Below, in pieces: positions 25,001 through 35,869 of a DNA stretch of 64,000 nucleotides. The stretch's first letter is position 1, and each line of letters begins with the position of its first letter. The translations under genes were made by a program, and so were the position numbers. The stretch comes from Chionis minor (Eukaryota > Chordata > Aves > Charadriiformes > Chionididae). The notes beneath the pieces were generated by a model that saw only the letters and a list, made by a program, of their open reading frames with translations, was not told the DNA's origin and ran no database searches. The stretch is from the NCBI GenBank assembly GCA_013398295.1, contig VZSF01009936.1, positions 1 to 64,000 on the forward strand, in the 5' to 3' direction.

Positions 25001-27660
25001 CTGTGTCCCCTCCATCTGTAGTCTACATGCTCCTTGAGATTTGTGTCTAAGCTGCCTGTGAAAGGTAATTAGGAGAAGCAGATCATATAGCCTAAGGAGC
25101 AGTCTGTATCTGCTTGTTCTGTAAAGATATTTAATTTACCGTAAGAAAATTTTTAGGCATCCATAAAACAAGGGAAAAAAAAAAAGATTTTGTACTGGTA
25201 CTCTAGTTTAGCTGGTCATTTCAACCCAGTGTCAAAGACGGTTTTGTCACAAGAAGACTTTGAAGACTACCACCTCTCAAGTAAATTTGGCTCCGAATAC
25301 ACTGTAAGCATTGGTTGGTTTCCTGCTTTTTTGAATAGATATGATACCATAAGGCAGCCTCTCTACCTGGCTAGCCTGTGCTGTGGTGAACTCTTATAGA
25401 TTATTGTCACCAAAAGGAGACTGGATATCTTTTGTTTAGGTGGAAGACCATTAGGAAAGACTCAACATGTATAAAGCAGAATTTAGTAGAAATTACTATT
25501 TGCTCCTTATCAGAAGGACTGAATGAGAAGAAACCTGTTAAATGAAAAGAAGGAATTATAAAATCAGACAGATCATATTGGGCACTAGAAAGCCTGGGCC
25601 ACCTACGTATCTGTGAGGTTGCAGGCCTAGGTTTGTAAACTCTACAGCCTTGTATATAAATGCTGAATACAGTCACACTCATTCTAGGTAGAATTAAACG
25701 TGGCACCTTTATAAAGATGGAAATTCTTTTACAATGCATGGATTTGGGCCATTTAGAGGCTGAACATTTTCTGAAATGCAAGAGTGTACCTTTAAAAGAA
25801 CAACTGTGGCTTGCTAGCAACAAGGTCAGATTTTGCAGAACAGAAAAACAGTTCCTGAGAACTTTATGTTCTGAGTGAGTATATTAGCATCCATAGACTA
25901 AAGTGTTGTTTGCCTTCAGCAACGGAACAGCTTTGGTTGCATATATGCCTGCTTAACTTTCGTTGTTGCTCCAAAGGCAATTCTTCACGCTGAACCTTTA
26001 CACTGCTGTGTTACATATTCATGGTAGACATAAAGCAAACTTGACTCTGTATAGCCAAGCATATTGAAACATATTTTGTGTGTGTAAGGAATCACTCCTT
26101 TTCCTTCCCTATCACCTAACACAAGCACTAATTGTAACTTAAATGAAAAGATTATTTGAAGGAAATTCTCCGGACACCGGAACATCATTTGCAAAACTGG
26201 AGCCTTCCCCCCAAATTATCTACATCTTCACGTCATGCCGTAAACTAATCCGTAACAGGGTGGAGATTGTAAAGTCTGTTCTGTGGGCAGCCTAGCCCAT
26301 ATTTGTCCAACATCGGATTTCTTTCTCTGAAGTATGTGATACTAACCACTGCTCACTGTGGCTGCTTTGGCATTTGTGAAATCTCTGTTGTTCTAGAAAA
26401 CAGAGAATCAGGCTTGAATTTCCTGAAAACATACACACCAGTCGGACAAACCTGGAGTCCAGAGGAACTGCTGCTTTCTTTTGCATTCCGGAAACATGAT
26501 TCTCAATGGAGAAATCACAGAAAAATTATTTTCAATGCCGGTGACACAAGGCATCCTTCATCAACAGATCTGTTAATCTGTTGTGCATTTTGAAATACAG
26601 CACTTGCATGTTGTTGTGTGTCGACGGAGTATCTTTCTAACCTGTGCTTATTTCCTCTGACCTCTGGGTGATTACATGTGGAGATACGGTTCCAGATGTT
26701 ATGACGTAAGAACAAGATGCTATCTAACTAAAGCACATCTCCTGGACTTTCAGATGTGGTAACCTCTTTCTCCTCCTCCTCTTCTGTTTGCACCCTGTGT
26801 TTGTTGCTCACGTGGTAACATCTCATTCCCTTTGTAAACTCCTTGGGCAGAGGGACCTATCCTCTTGGGTCTTTCTGTAAAGCATGTGTGGAACCACAAT
26901 GGCATGACGATAATTATGATAACACGATAATCAGTCACGAGGGAGTGCTAGTCAGCTTTCATGAGTTGCAATCAGTGTTGTGTTCTGTAGAACTAGGAAT
27001 ACTTTTATGTCCTATTTTGGTTTACAGACATCTGTAGTGACCTGCCTGAGGGACAGAACAAGGACACAAGGACAGCTGGTATCGGTTCCCTTTTCAATGC
27101 AAGTGCTGAAATAGCTGAGGGTCTATTTCCAGTTTTTTGAAAATGTTTCCTTGCCTGTTTTTGTTCAGTGCACTCTGTCCACTTAAATCAAAGGTAATTC
27201 AGCTGCAGAAGAATTAAAGTGAGTAGTGAAGAAGGGCAAGGAGCACCAAAATTCTTTTCGGTGAAGTTGGCTGTGCTGCCTGTCACTCAGAACAAGACAA
27301 AGTAAGTAAATTCAGGTCCTAGAGATCTGTGCTCATAGTTTCAAAAATCAAAATGACAGGTAAACACTTCTTGTACGTCTTTCCGCTGCACTACACTTCT
27401 GATTTGTATTTGCAGCAATCCTGTCATCACACAAAAGGGTTAACAGAGGGCAAATGAGACACTTAATGTTTTCCTTTTCCCACCAGCGTTCTTTGTAAAT
27501 CATCAAGGAAATACTTCTGCCTTTTCTTCCCCTTTTCTTTAATTACAGAAAAAATAAAATGCCACTAGAATACCAAAGTGCTGGTAGCTTTGGTAACTAG
27601 TCCCCTAAGCAAACTGTTCTGTCAGTAATCATAACCTAATTACCAGAGGCAATTGGAAAG
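25001..27660. other. Unique non-coding sequence
   Basis: Contains the longest stop-free frame of the window (25407-25823, minus, 138 codons), but it shows no domain, has a lineage-neutral amino-acid mix and is within chance expectation for 64 kb on six frames. Nothing else recognised. Confidence 0.5.
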
Positions 27661-27669
27661 GTTGGGACT

Positions 27670-27868
27670 GGGGTTTTTTTCTTTTTTTTTTTTTTTTTTG
27701 ATGCGGGGAGGGTATATAGATGGAGAAAAGGCCTTTGGATTTGAACAGAGAACATTCAACGGTAACAATAGTATACATGTTTTAAAAAAAAAAAAAAAGC
27801 TGGAAAATGTAAAAAAAAAAAAAAAGAGAGGGGAAAAAAAACCCCCCACAAACCCCAGCCACCCTCTG
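27670..27868. repeat. Compound homopolymer block (G4T7-C-T18, two poly-A runs, A8C6)
   Basis: Runs in order: G4T7 (27670-27680), T18 (27682-27699), A15 (27784-27798), A15 (27811-27825), A8C6 (27834-27847), then a C/A-rich tail. The T-run and the downstream A-runs can pair with each other, so the block can form a weak cruciform with a spacer of about 84 bp. It directly precedes the CpG-rich segment. I see no transposon terminal sequence. Confidence 0.75.
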
Positions 27869-27889
27869 GCAGATGATCAAGTGCCTGTT

Positions 27890-29060
27890 GAGACAGAGCA
27901 GCGAGTCGGCGAAATGCTGGGGTTGGCTGCTCAGTGTTGTGACTCTGCAGAAGTCCTGAAGTGACACATGCCTCACAGGGCTGTCGCAGCGCTGGATGAG
28001 GCCGGGGGTCACGGCGAAGAGCAGGGTGTTGCTGGATGAGGCTAAGGAAGCAGAGGTGGCCCCTCTGCGCTCTGTGTGTGGGTCTGTGTACTCCTTTCCC
28101 GTCAGAGCTGGCCCGGCACGGCCAAAAAAGCGGTTCCTTGGCAGGGCTTAATGGCAGGATGATGTAGTCTGTTGTGACTAGTGCATTCCTTTCAGGTTAA
28201 ACTAGGGAAATGGCATTGTGTTAAAATTCCAAGTCGCATGAATGTTTTATTGCCACAAGTGCATTCAGGCCTCAAGGGGAGTGTGTGTGGTGGGGAAAGG
28301 GGGAGGGAGGGTGACTTAGAGACTCGGGAACTATCAGGAGAGCACTTCCCCTGGAAAATTTTACCCGGCAGCATGAAGCTGACGGGCTGCGGCGATAGTT
28401 GCTCAGACGGGTTTCGCTTTTCCTAAGCTGCGGCTGTTTAAAATCTCGCAGTCCAGACAATTAGCAGCTGAAGAAAAATATGACAGGACACACGCAAAGA
28501 GGTTGGGAGATAGAGGGGAAGGAATGCACCGGGAGGGAGCTGGGTTGCCTTCTCCTCCAAACTGCCAGACCTCTCCCCCGGCCCCCCTCCCGCTCCGCCG
28601 CCCCAGCCTGCAGCCTGGGGGGGGCGGGAAAGGGGGAGGAAGAGGGGTTTTTTTATTTCCCTCCCTCCCCCCTTGTCTGCTGAAGGCCAGGAGTGATCTG
28701 TTAACTGTACACCCCTGACTGGGAGGCCAAAGCAGCTCATGGTACTGTGTGTTACCATTACTACTCCCTCATTCCTTCTCACATATTTTCAAACGTCGCT
28801 TTGTGTTAACGGTTGACGCCACGCAGGAGGATTTAATTTTAGACTGCAAGGAGGGCAAAATAACGAAACGTAACAATGCTCTGCGTCTGCGGGGTTTTGT
28901 TTCTTTAAGGAAATAAACTTATCCATCCAATTTGCGTTCGTTGTAAGTAATGACTTCTAGCACAGTTCGAACAGGATTGTTTAGTAGAGCAAGAATAAGG
29001 AGTTTGGAACAACGGCCGTGCAGATACAGTCCTTGGAAAGAAACTTTGCTTTGAGTCGTA
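27890..29060. promoter_or_regulatory. CpG-rich segment (weak CpG-island-like)
   Basis: This is the most CpG-dense part of the window: I count roughly 44 CpG dinucleotides by eye, about 30 of them in 28320-29040, where the observed/expected ratio is near 0.6-0.7, against strong CpG depletion elsewhere. GC-rich C and G tracts lie at 28571-28647. No TATA box and no convincing first exon were found. Frames across it (for example 28181-28426 +, 28438-28782 -) match nothing I know. It could be an orphan CpG island, an alternative promoter, a lncRNA promoter or a methylation-protected enhancer. Confidence 0.4.
28617..28647 (+). other. Canonical G-quadruplex motif
   Basis: G8 (28617-28624), GGG (28626-28628), G5 (28632-28636) and G4 (28644-28647) are separated by loops of 1, 3 and 7 nt, meeting the standard G4 rule. 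It is preceded by C-rich sequence at 28574-28607, so both strands have structure-forming potential within the CpG-rich segment. Confidence 0.75.
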
Positions 29061-29065
29061 CTAGA

Positions 29066-29080
29066 TTTTTTTTTTTTTTT
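29066..29080. repeat. Poly-T run
   Basis: Fifteen Ts at the right edge of the CpG-rich segment. Followed by CAG, the run resembles a 3' splice acceptor, but no open exon with a donor follows. Confidence 0.8.
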
Positions 29081-29195
29081 CAGTTTCTCTGTGTTTTTGT
29101 ATGGTCTCAGGCTACGCAAGTCATGTGCCATATGTGATTTTTAAGTCATTTTTGTATATATTAACGTGAAGCCTTCAGAGCTCTTTGTACTATAC

Positions 29196-29222
29196 AATTA
29201 TAGTATGTGTTATACTATAATT
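29196..29222. repeat. Perfect 11-bp inverted repeat with 5-nt loop
   Basis: AATTATAGTAT at 29196-29206 is exactly mirrored by ATACTATAATT at 29212-29222, with loop GTGTT. Pairing stops at the flanking bases. It could be a small hairpin or the remnant of a palindromic element; no regulator is known to me for this word. Confidence 0.7.
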
Positions 29223-31440
29223 ATTTGTATGTACATGCTGCTGGTGATTAGTGTGAAAATGAGCTGCGTGGATATGTATATGGGACGTAAGTGGCATTTG
29301 CGGGTAGTCTGGATCAGACTGTTTTTACACAAAGGCAGGCACCCATGTTTGGCCAAGTTTGTCTGGGAATCTGTGTGTCGTTCACACGTGTACACACACA
29401 GACCCACAGTCTTGTGCTTCACACATGTACTGTTGTGAAGTCACCGAAGTCAAAGAAGCAGCAAGGATGGAAGTGAAGACTGGTTTGGTCCTTCACGGGA
29501 CAAAATGCTCTAGGTCTTTATGTGCTATGTCTTTTATCTAAACATCTAGATTTGGGTGCAAAAATATTGCTGCATGCATGTAAGCAAAGATATTTGTGTT
29601 TACAGACTATATGGCACTAAGGAGTGATGTGACAGGTCTTTGGTTTTGCAAGTGAGAAATGATCACAGAGATCACAGAGAAGATTTAGTATCTTGCAAAC
29701 AGTCTTTTGCAATAACCCCGTCACTTCAAAGGCTATGTATAAACTTAAGTTTATTGTTGCTCTCGTTGTTAGCATTCTTACTGCTAGATGGTTTGGTTTC
29801 TTGCAAGGGTTCATCTGGCCATGTATTATGTATTTGATTTCTGAATGATATGGTGTTAGTGATATCAAACATTACATGCAAGGATTTGCGTCTGCAAGAG
29901 TTCATAAAAACTAATGATGCTTAATACTGCCAGGTTAGCATGGAAAGTACAGAAAGTAACCCTACTGTACCTAAAATAAGACAAAATTTTATAAATAAAG
30001 AGAAAAGGAACTTTTTCCATCTTATGTTATGTACATAGCCTGTCTGTGCATGTGCGAGTATGTCTACATATGTAATTTTTTACCAATACATGCATTTTAC
30101 TCTTTCTGAATTCTGCAGTTAAAAATTAGTGTAGTGTACCTTAGCAGCAAAGAGAACTACTTGATTTGTTTGAAATCTCTTACATTATGAAGCAAATGCA
30201 CACACCGTAATTTCTCATTTGTCCACATATCTGCTAGGAAATCAAGTTATATGTGACATTTCTCCTTTAAAGAATGTAATACCAGGAAAGAAAAGAAATT
30301 CCCAAACAACCTATAATAAACTATATCCTGTGTTATCTATTGCATAAGAACTGTTAGGACATTTACATTTGGCTGTAGCTTTATTTCTTTTACTTGCATA
30401 AACAGAGATAATTTTGTCAGATAAACAAGATGTTAATCTGATTAGTTCCCATTTATGATGGTTTGGTGGTGGTGTTTTTAAACAGTTAAATTGACAAGGC
30501 TTATGGAGGGTCATAAACTCAACAAGCAGTCAGCCATAAAGGAAAAGAACGGTTTATAAATGGAATCATTACTTCAAATTTCAGAAACCATCATTAACAC
30601 CTTTCATAAATTCTAAACAATATGCACTTTGAGAATGTTAGCTGTTTTGAACTATGTTGAGTACGAACTGTTGAGTTTACTTATGATGATCTGCAAATAA
30701 AAATTTTAAAATGACAGTTATCGAAGATAAGTGGTCAGTGATATATGTTCATATAATGTATGTAAGTATTTATTTATGCTACTATCTATAACTGTTAAAA
30801 ATAATTTCCCACGTCAATTGGAGTAAATCATAACTCTTTCCTAAAAACTGGGATGAAGAAAAATCTGGAAATATCCTGCAAATAGATTTCACATATCATT
30901 CCAAAAGGAGGTAATTTGACAGAAGGTCTTATTTTACGTCGCTAGCTGCAAGTCTGGTGTCAGAATAAAATGAAGTTCTCTAATTATTGTTAAAACAGAA
31001 GATGCAAATAATCTGTATGTGTAGTAATGTGGAAATACGACTAACTGACTTTTTCACTGAAATCAGGACTAGCATTTTACATGTTTTGCAGTCACTTTTC
31101 TCAAGGTGCAAAATGGTAGAGAACCATTTTGGTTTTACTGTTCTGTTAAAAAGAGAATAATGTGCACTACGCAACCGCTGGGAATTTCAGAGACTGCTAA
31201 GCATTAATTGCTAAGCATGTTTTGGATTTCACAAAATAGTGATGCTGGTGTAAAGATGAAGAGATTAAAAATAATACATTTAACATGAATTATTTTGCCT
31301 TTTGATACTTCAGAATACGCTGACTCCAGGCTTTTATATTTTGGTTTGCAAATATAAAGCAGAAACTAACACTATATTTTACTTTGATGCTTCCAGTAGT
31401 TGGGTCTTCACCAAAAAAATTAAAAAAGAAGTTATTCTGA
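29223..31440. other. AT-rich unique non-coding sequence
   Basis: No gene or transposon recognised. A 9-bp tandem duplication GATCACAGA occurs at 29661-29669 and 29670-29678. Nothing else. Confidence 0.55.
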
Positions 31441-31445
31441 GGTGC

Positions 31446-31545
31446 GTGCATATACATACACGCACACATATGTATGCATATATCTATATACACACACATA
31501 TATACACATCTGCGTAGACATCTATATATACATGCATGTATATAC
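31446..31545. repeat. Degenerate CA/TA microsatellite
   Basis: Interspersed CA, TA and ATGTATG blocks over about 100 bp, with many interruptions, typical of an old dinucleotide microsatellite. The same kind of array occurs at 41299-41376. Confidence 0.8.
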
Positions 31546-34500
31546 TCATCTAATTATGCTACCATAAGCTCTAATATAGACTTGTTTAAACCAGTTTAAA
31601 TTTTGCTATAGCTATGTTGAACTAAACCAGTAATTCAATGAATGATGGCTCAGAATATGATCTGGTTTTGTAAGTCGGCTGAGCTACTGTAATTAGCTCC
31701 ATCCACTTACCACAAAAAATGCGAGGCAAAAATGTGTGAGCAAAAGCCTCTTTCGCAGAACTTTATTGTCCACATTTTATCTCAAGTTTACAGGGAGTGA
31801 TAAATGCACATGCGTTTAGGTATCGTGGATAAGCTGATATGCAACAGGTCTTTTTAAACCATTATAATTCATTTGTGTGTCTGAACTCAAAACTACATCT
31901 GTGTGAAGATGGGTATAACTGGTTTAAATATGTCTACATTAGGGTTTTGGACTAGATCCATTTTTAGATGGATTCATGTATTTTGATGCAACCTTTCTAA
32001 TAAAGACAGATCTTGAAAGGCGATGACTTGTATTTGTTTTCTCTAGGAAGATTATTTGCAATAATGAGAAAGTTTAAGTTGTCATTTTGAGAATTCTTTC
32101 TTGATAGGTCTTAAGATATCATTTAAGGATTAATTTATCTCTCTCTCTCATGTTCACGATGTGCATACTACATCAAGAAAAGTTAATCAAAAGAAAGATA
32201 CAGAAGATAAAGAAGATACAGAATTGAATATTACCAGTTGGCCAGTTCTTCACATAGGACTTTAAGTCCAGCCTTTATATACCATAGTCTGATATGGCAG
32301 TCAGTACTATACTGGATTTTAAAAAAAAATGTTAAAAATCAGTGGCTGCTCATATGAATTTTTTCAGGCATCCACCTCTGTTAAAGATGTGGGGTTTGTT
32401 TTGTGGGTTTTCAGTGTATTCTTTTACACTTTGATAAAAATCTTCCCAGCTTTTTTAGAGTTTTAAAGAATTGCAACATTTTATTTTGCAGGGAGCTTAA
32501 AAAAACAACTCGTAGCTTTGAACCTTGTTATGTAAATAATTCTTGTTAACAAGTTCTTTCAAGGCCAAATTTGAAAAAAATTATTTGGATATTTGGGCTA
32601 TGAATAAGCAAAGCATTTAGGCATGGAGTGATGTTTCATGTGCTTAGAGTTAGGTACTTGGCTTATATATGGAGCCTGCATTAGGAAAGACTGGAAAATG
32701 AGAAATAGAAGAAACAATGTGTACGTGTATCTACAGGAAAATTTTGACAGAAAGGCACATATATGATTTGTTTTTTCATGTTGACTTTGTAGCAATGTTG
32801 ACAGTTTGTTAGCTTTATTGCTTGAGAGATCTTACCATCTGACTGTGCCCACAGAAATCAGTGGCAAAATCAGACAGTGGTAAGGGCCAGAAATAAAATG
32901 TACATTGGAGCAAGCACATATACTTTAATTTCTTTTCACTCTTTTTGTGCTGTACTCTACCGAAAAAAAAAAAAAAAATTACTTTCAGGATCAGGTATTT
33001 TCAGTCTTGTGAAGATACAATTCCCATAGTAGTTTTGGAAAATTCTCTTTTCTTGTCTTGTTTCCAAAAATGCTTTAGAACTCTTTGCTAGTGAATTATT
33101 AAGTTTATTTTTGGACTGTTCCAGCTTGTTTTCTTTTATCTTTAGGTAAGCACATAACCTCAACTTAAGCAAGGATTTTCAGAACTACATAGGACAGGAC
33201 AGAGTGGACCCACAGGCAGACATAGTGATATCCTTTCATTTGGGCAGTATATTTTCAGCAGATTGCTCCTCTACCTTGCTAGACTTGGGTATGAAGTGGA
33301 AGGCAGAAACATCCCCCCCCCTGCATCTTCTTGGGTGTGGACTGAGGCTGAACTTCCTTGGCACAACAGCTGACAAAGTATTGAGGCCACTTCCAGTCCC
33401 TACCTTTTACCTGCATGCCCCTACCCCACCCCCATTTTATTAACAGGCCTGTAAAAACATGTTGAAAACAAATAAACAAGGTTCTCCAGGGAGCAGGCTG
33501 TCTTTAACAAAGAGAAAGAGGCAAACAAACAGGTTGCTTCTTACTTGGAAACTGAAGAAGGATGGTAAAAAGTTAGGAAAGAAGTTCCGTCTAGCTCTTG
33601 TTGTGGTCTTGCATGTGAGATGATTTTTCACAGTAGAAGTGCTGAACAAGCACTGTCACTTGGGTAGTGTTATTTCTGATGGGATGAGCAGGGATAAGGA
33701 CAACAACACGTGCCAACTGTTGTGCTGATTCGCAGAGTAATGCATGCTCCTCCCTTTTACGTGTGTGACGTTATCTAAGGGACTAAATACCATGTTAAAA
33801 GAGTTAGGGTATTAATTTTTACTTTATTTATTTAGCTGGTCTTCCTCTCTACTGCCGAACAACTGGTGCTTGCCACAGACTGATATAGACATGGAAGCCA
33901 GCACATCATACTATCACAAGTGTACATTACTAGCCTCTTTCAGTTACAGTGCTTTTCTTCCGAAGCCCTTCAGCAGCCTTCGACAGCTTGAATTGACAGG
34001 GCTTATGAGTAGACGTCAGAATGACAGAAAGATAGGAAGGAGGCACAGATCCGATCCTACGTCTAATGTGAAGATTCTTCACCATCCTCCAAAATATCAG
34101 AGCTGTTGGATGTGCTGTTTGTTGGGGATTTTTACCACATTTCTGTTCCATTCAAGAGTATATTATCTCCTTAGCCTTTTGCTGGAAGTCCCATTAGTCT
34201 TTGGCCAAGATCATGATGAAGATTTTAGACCCCATCTAATTGCAAAGCAGAAGTAAAATACTTCTTTTTTGAGGCTCAGAAAAATTCATATAACAGAGAG
34301 GAAAGAGTTTTTAATTTAATGGCTATACTCAGTAACAACAGTGTGTATTGGCAGTGTTCTTATTTCTCATGAAGCAAATCATATTCATGCTTTTTTCCTC
34401 CTCCATTCTCCACAACCAAATTCATGCCTCACCTACAAAGAAAACCACTTTGGCTCATTGATCTCGCTCCAAAGACTATATTATTATATTCTGTCCCAAA

Positions 34501-35800
34501 TAACTTGTTAATTTGATATTAGGATTTTACTGATATGCTGCCCATTTCTTATGAGGCTGTACTAAGAAGGAAGTTACGTAACAGCCTCTTGCATTTTTTT
34601 ACAAAGTACACTTTAAATTGTTAGTGAGAAAACACTTTTGCAACATTTTGTATAGAGTAACCTGTAGGATATTTGCAAATTTGGAACCAGCTGTAAGCGT
34701 GTCCTTCAATAATGCATTTCTTGCAACAGTATCTCTTGGATCAGAGATTCAGGTTTTTGCCGGAATGCTTTGTTTCTTGGGATTTTTCTTTTCTTCCAGC
34801 CTGTATCTTCTGTTGCAATTTTCTGTTAGTGATGAGAACACTGTATACTGTATTCAAAATCTCTCCTTCTTGGTAGTTAGTGTATGGATATGAAAGTGTC
34901 ATTACACTACTGACTGAAATGGTATTTCTGCCAAAGTCCTTAAGCCCCACAGGTACCTGAGTTCCTTGATCTGCACAGGTGCCTTCTCTGAATGTAATAT
35001 TTTAAATGTCAGAACTGAAGCAAGTGATGCAAGCTTTGCCTTCTGCTTCAGAAATCCTTTCCTCTTGGATCTTTTTGTGCTGGCTACATGAGTGTAGGGA
35101 CCATCTGCTGATTCATCCTTGCATTTGCTCTGTGTTTCTGAAAGCACACCTGCAATCTAGTGTGCTTTGGGTAAAGAACAAAAATTGTTAGAGGAAAAGG
35201 ACAGAAGTTGCCTCTATGAAACAGGGAAAAGAATTGAAATGAAGGCTATCCTCCCCCCTTTTCCTGGACTTTTGGTTCAGTCTCGCTATCCAGACCCCTG
35301 GCACCATCTGTGGGACTGCAGAACATGCTGGTGCTTCCCCAGGAGTCTCAGGGGTGCTTTCTGGCCCCTTTGGAACTACAAAAGAATTTCCACAGTGACA
35401 GTGACATTCCCACAGTGATGGCACGTTGCAGATTTTCCCTAGGAGCTGTTCCAGTTCTGTTACCCTTAACCTTTCCTTGATGGTCACTGGCATTGTCCTC
35501 AAAGGGCTCTCTGAGTCTCATTGTTATTTAGAAGAAGCATCTTGCTCTGTGCATTTTCCATTAGCTGCACCAGTCATTGAAGTGTCTTTCACTTTTACCT
35601 CTTGTCACTGCTTCTCGCCCTTTGGCCTGTCTTTTCAACTCCTGGTCAGAAGAGCATCACTCCTAATTTATTCCATGGTCAGGTCCGTACTGCCCCTGGA
35701 GAGACTTGGTCTGGAAAGGTGGTGTGTACATGCATGTCTGTGTCTGTGTGGGGAGGAGCAAAAGATTGGGCAGATATTTTTCCTGTAGCCGAGAACCCCA
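31546..35800. other. AT-rich unique non-coding sequence
   Basis: No supported gene. Contains imperfect AGATACAGAAGA-type repeats near 32194-32225, poly-A at 32963-32978 and a C-run near 33311-33320. A 128-codon + frame at 33870-34256 has no recognisable domain and is within chance length. The right part (35190-35800) is richer in GC with overlapping frames on both strands, none recognised. Confidence 0.45.
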
Positions 35801-35808
35801 CTGTTGAC

Positions 35809-35866
35809 ATAAAAGGCTGTGCCCGTGGCCCCCCTCTCCCCTTCTTGGGTGGGTGGGAGGAATAAA
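35809..35866 (+). promoter_or_regulatory. TATA-like and polyadenylation-signal-like pair (possible LTR-type arrangement)
   Basis: CATAAAAGG at 35809-35817 is TATA-like and AATAAA lies at 35861-35866, with GC-rich sequence between. This order and spacing are what an LTR U3/R region would show, but also arise by chance. I find no flanking inverted TG/CA ends, no target duplication and no second copy, so a solo LTR is only a possibility. Confidence 0.15.
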
Positions 35867-35869
35867 GGT

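Noticed and set aside
25407..25823. Longest open frame, 138 codons on the minus strand
   Set aside because: Several frames of this length are expected by chance in 64 kb of AT-rich DNA; no domain, signal peptide or splice context.
33870..34256. 128-codon plus-strand frame
   Set aside because: No recognisable family, overlaps an open frame on the other strand, and length is within chance.
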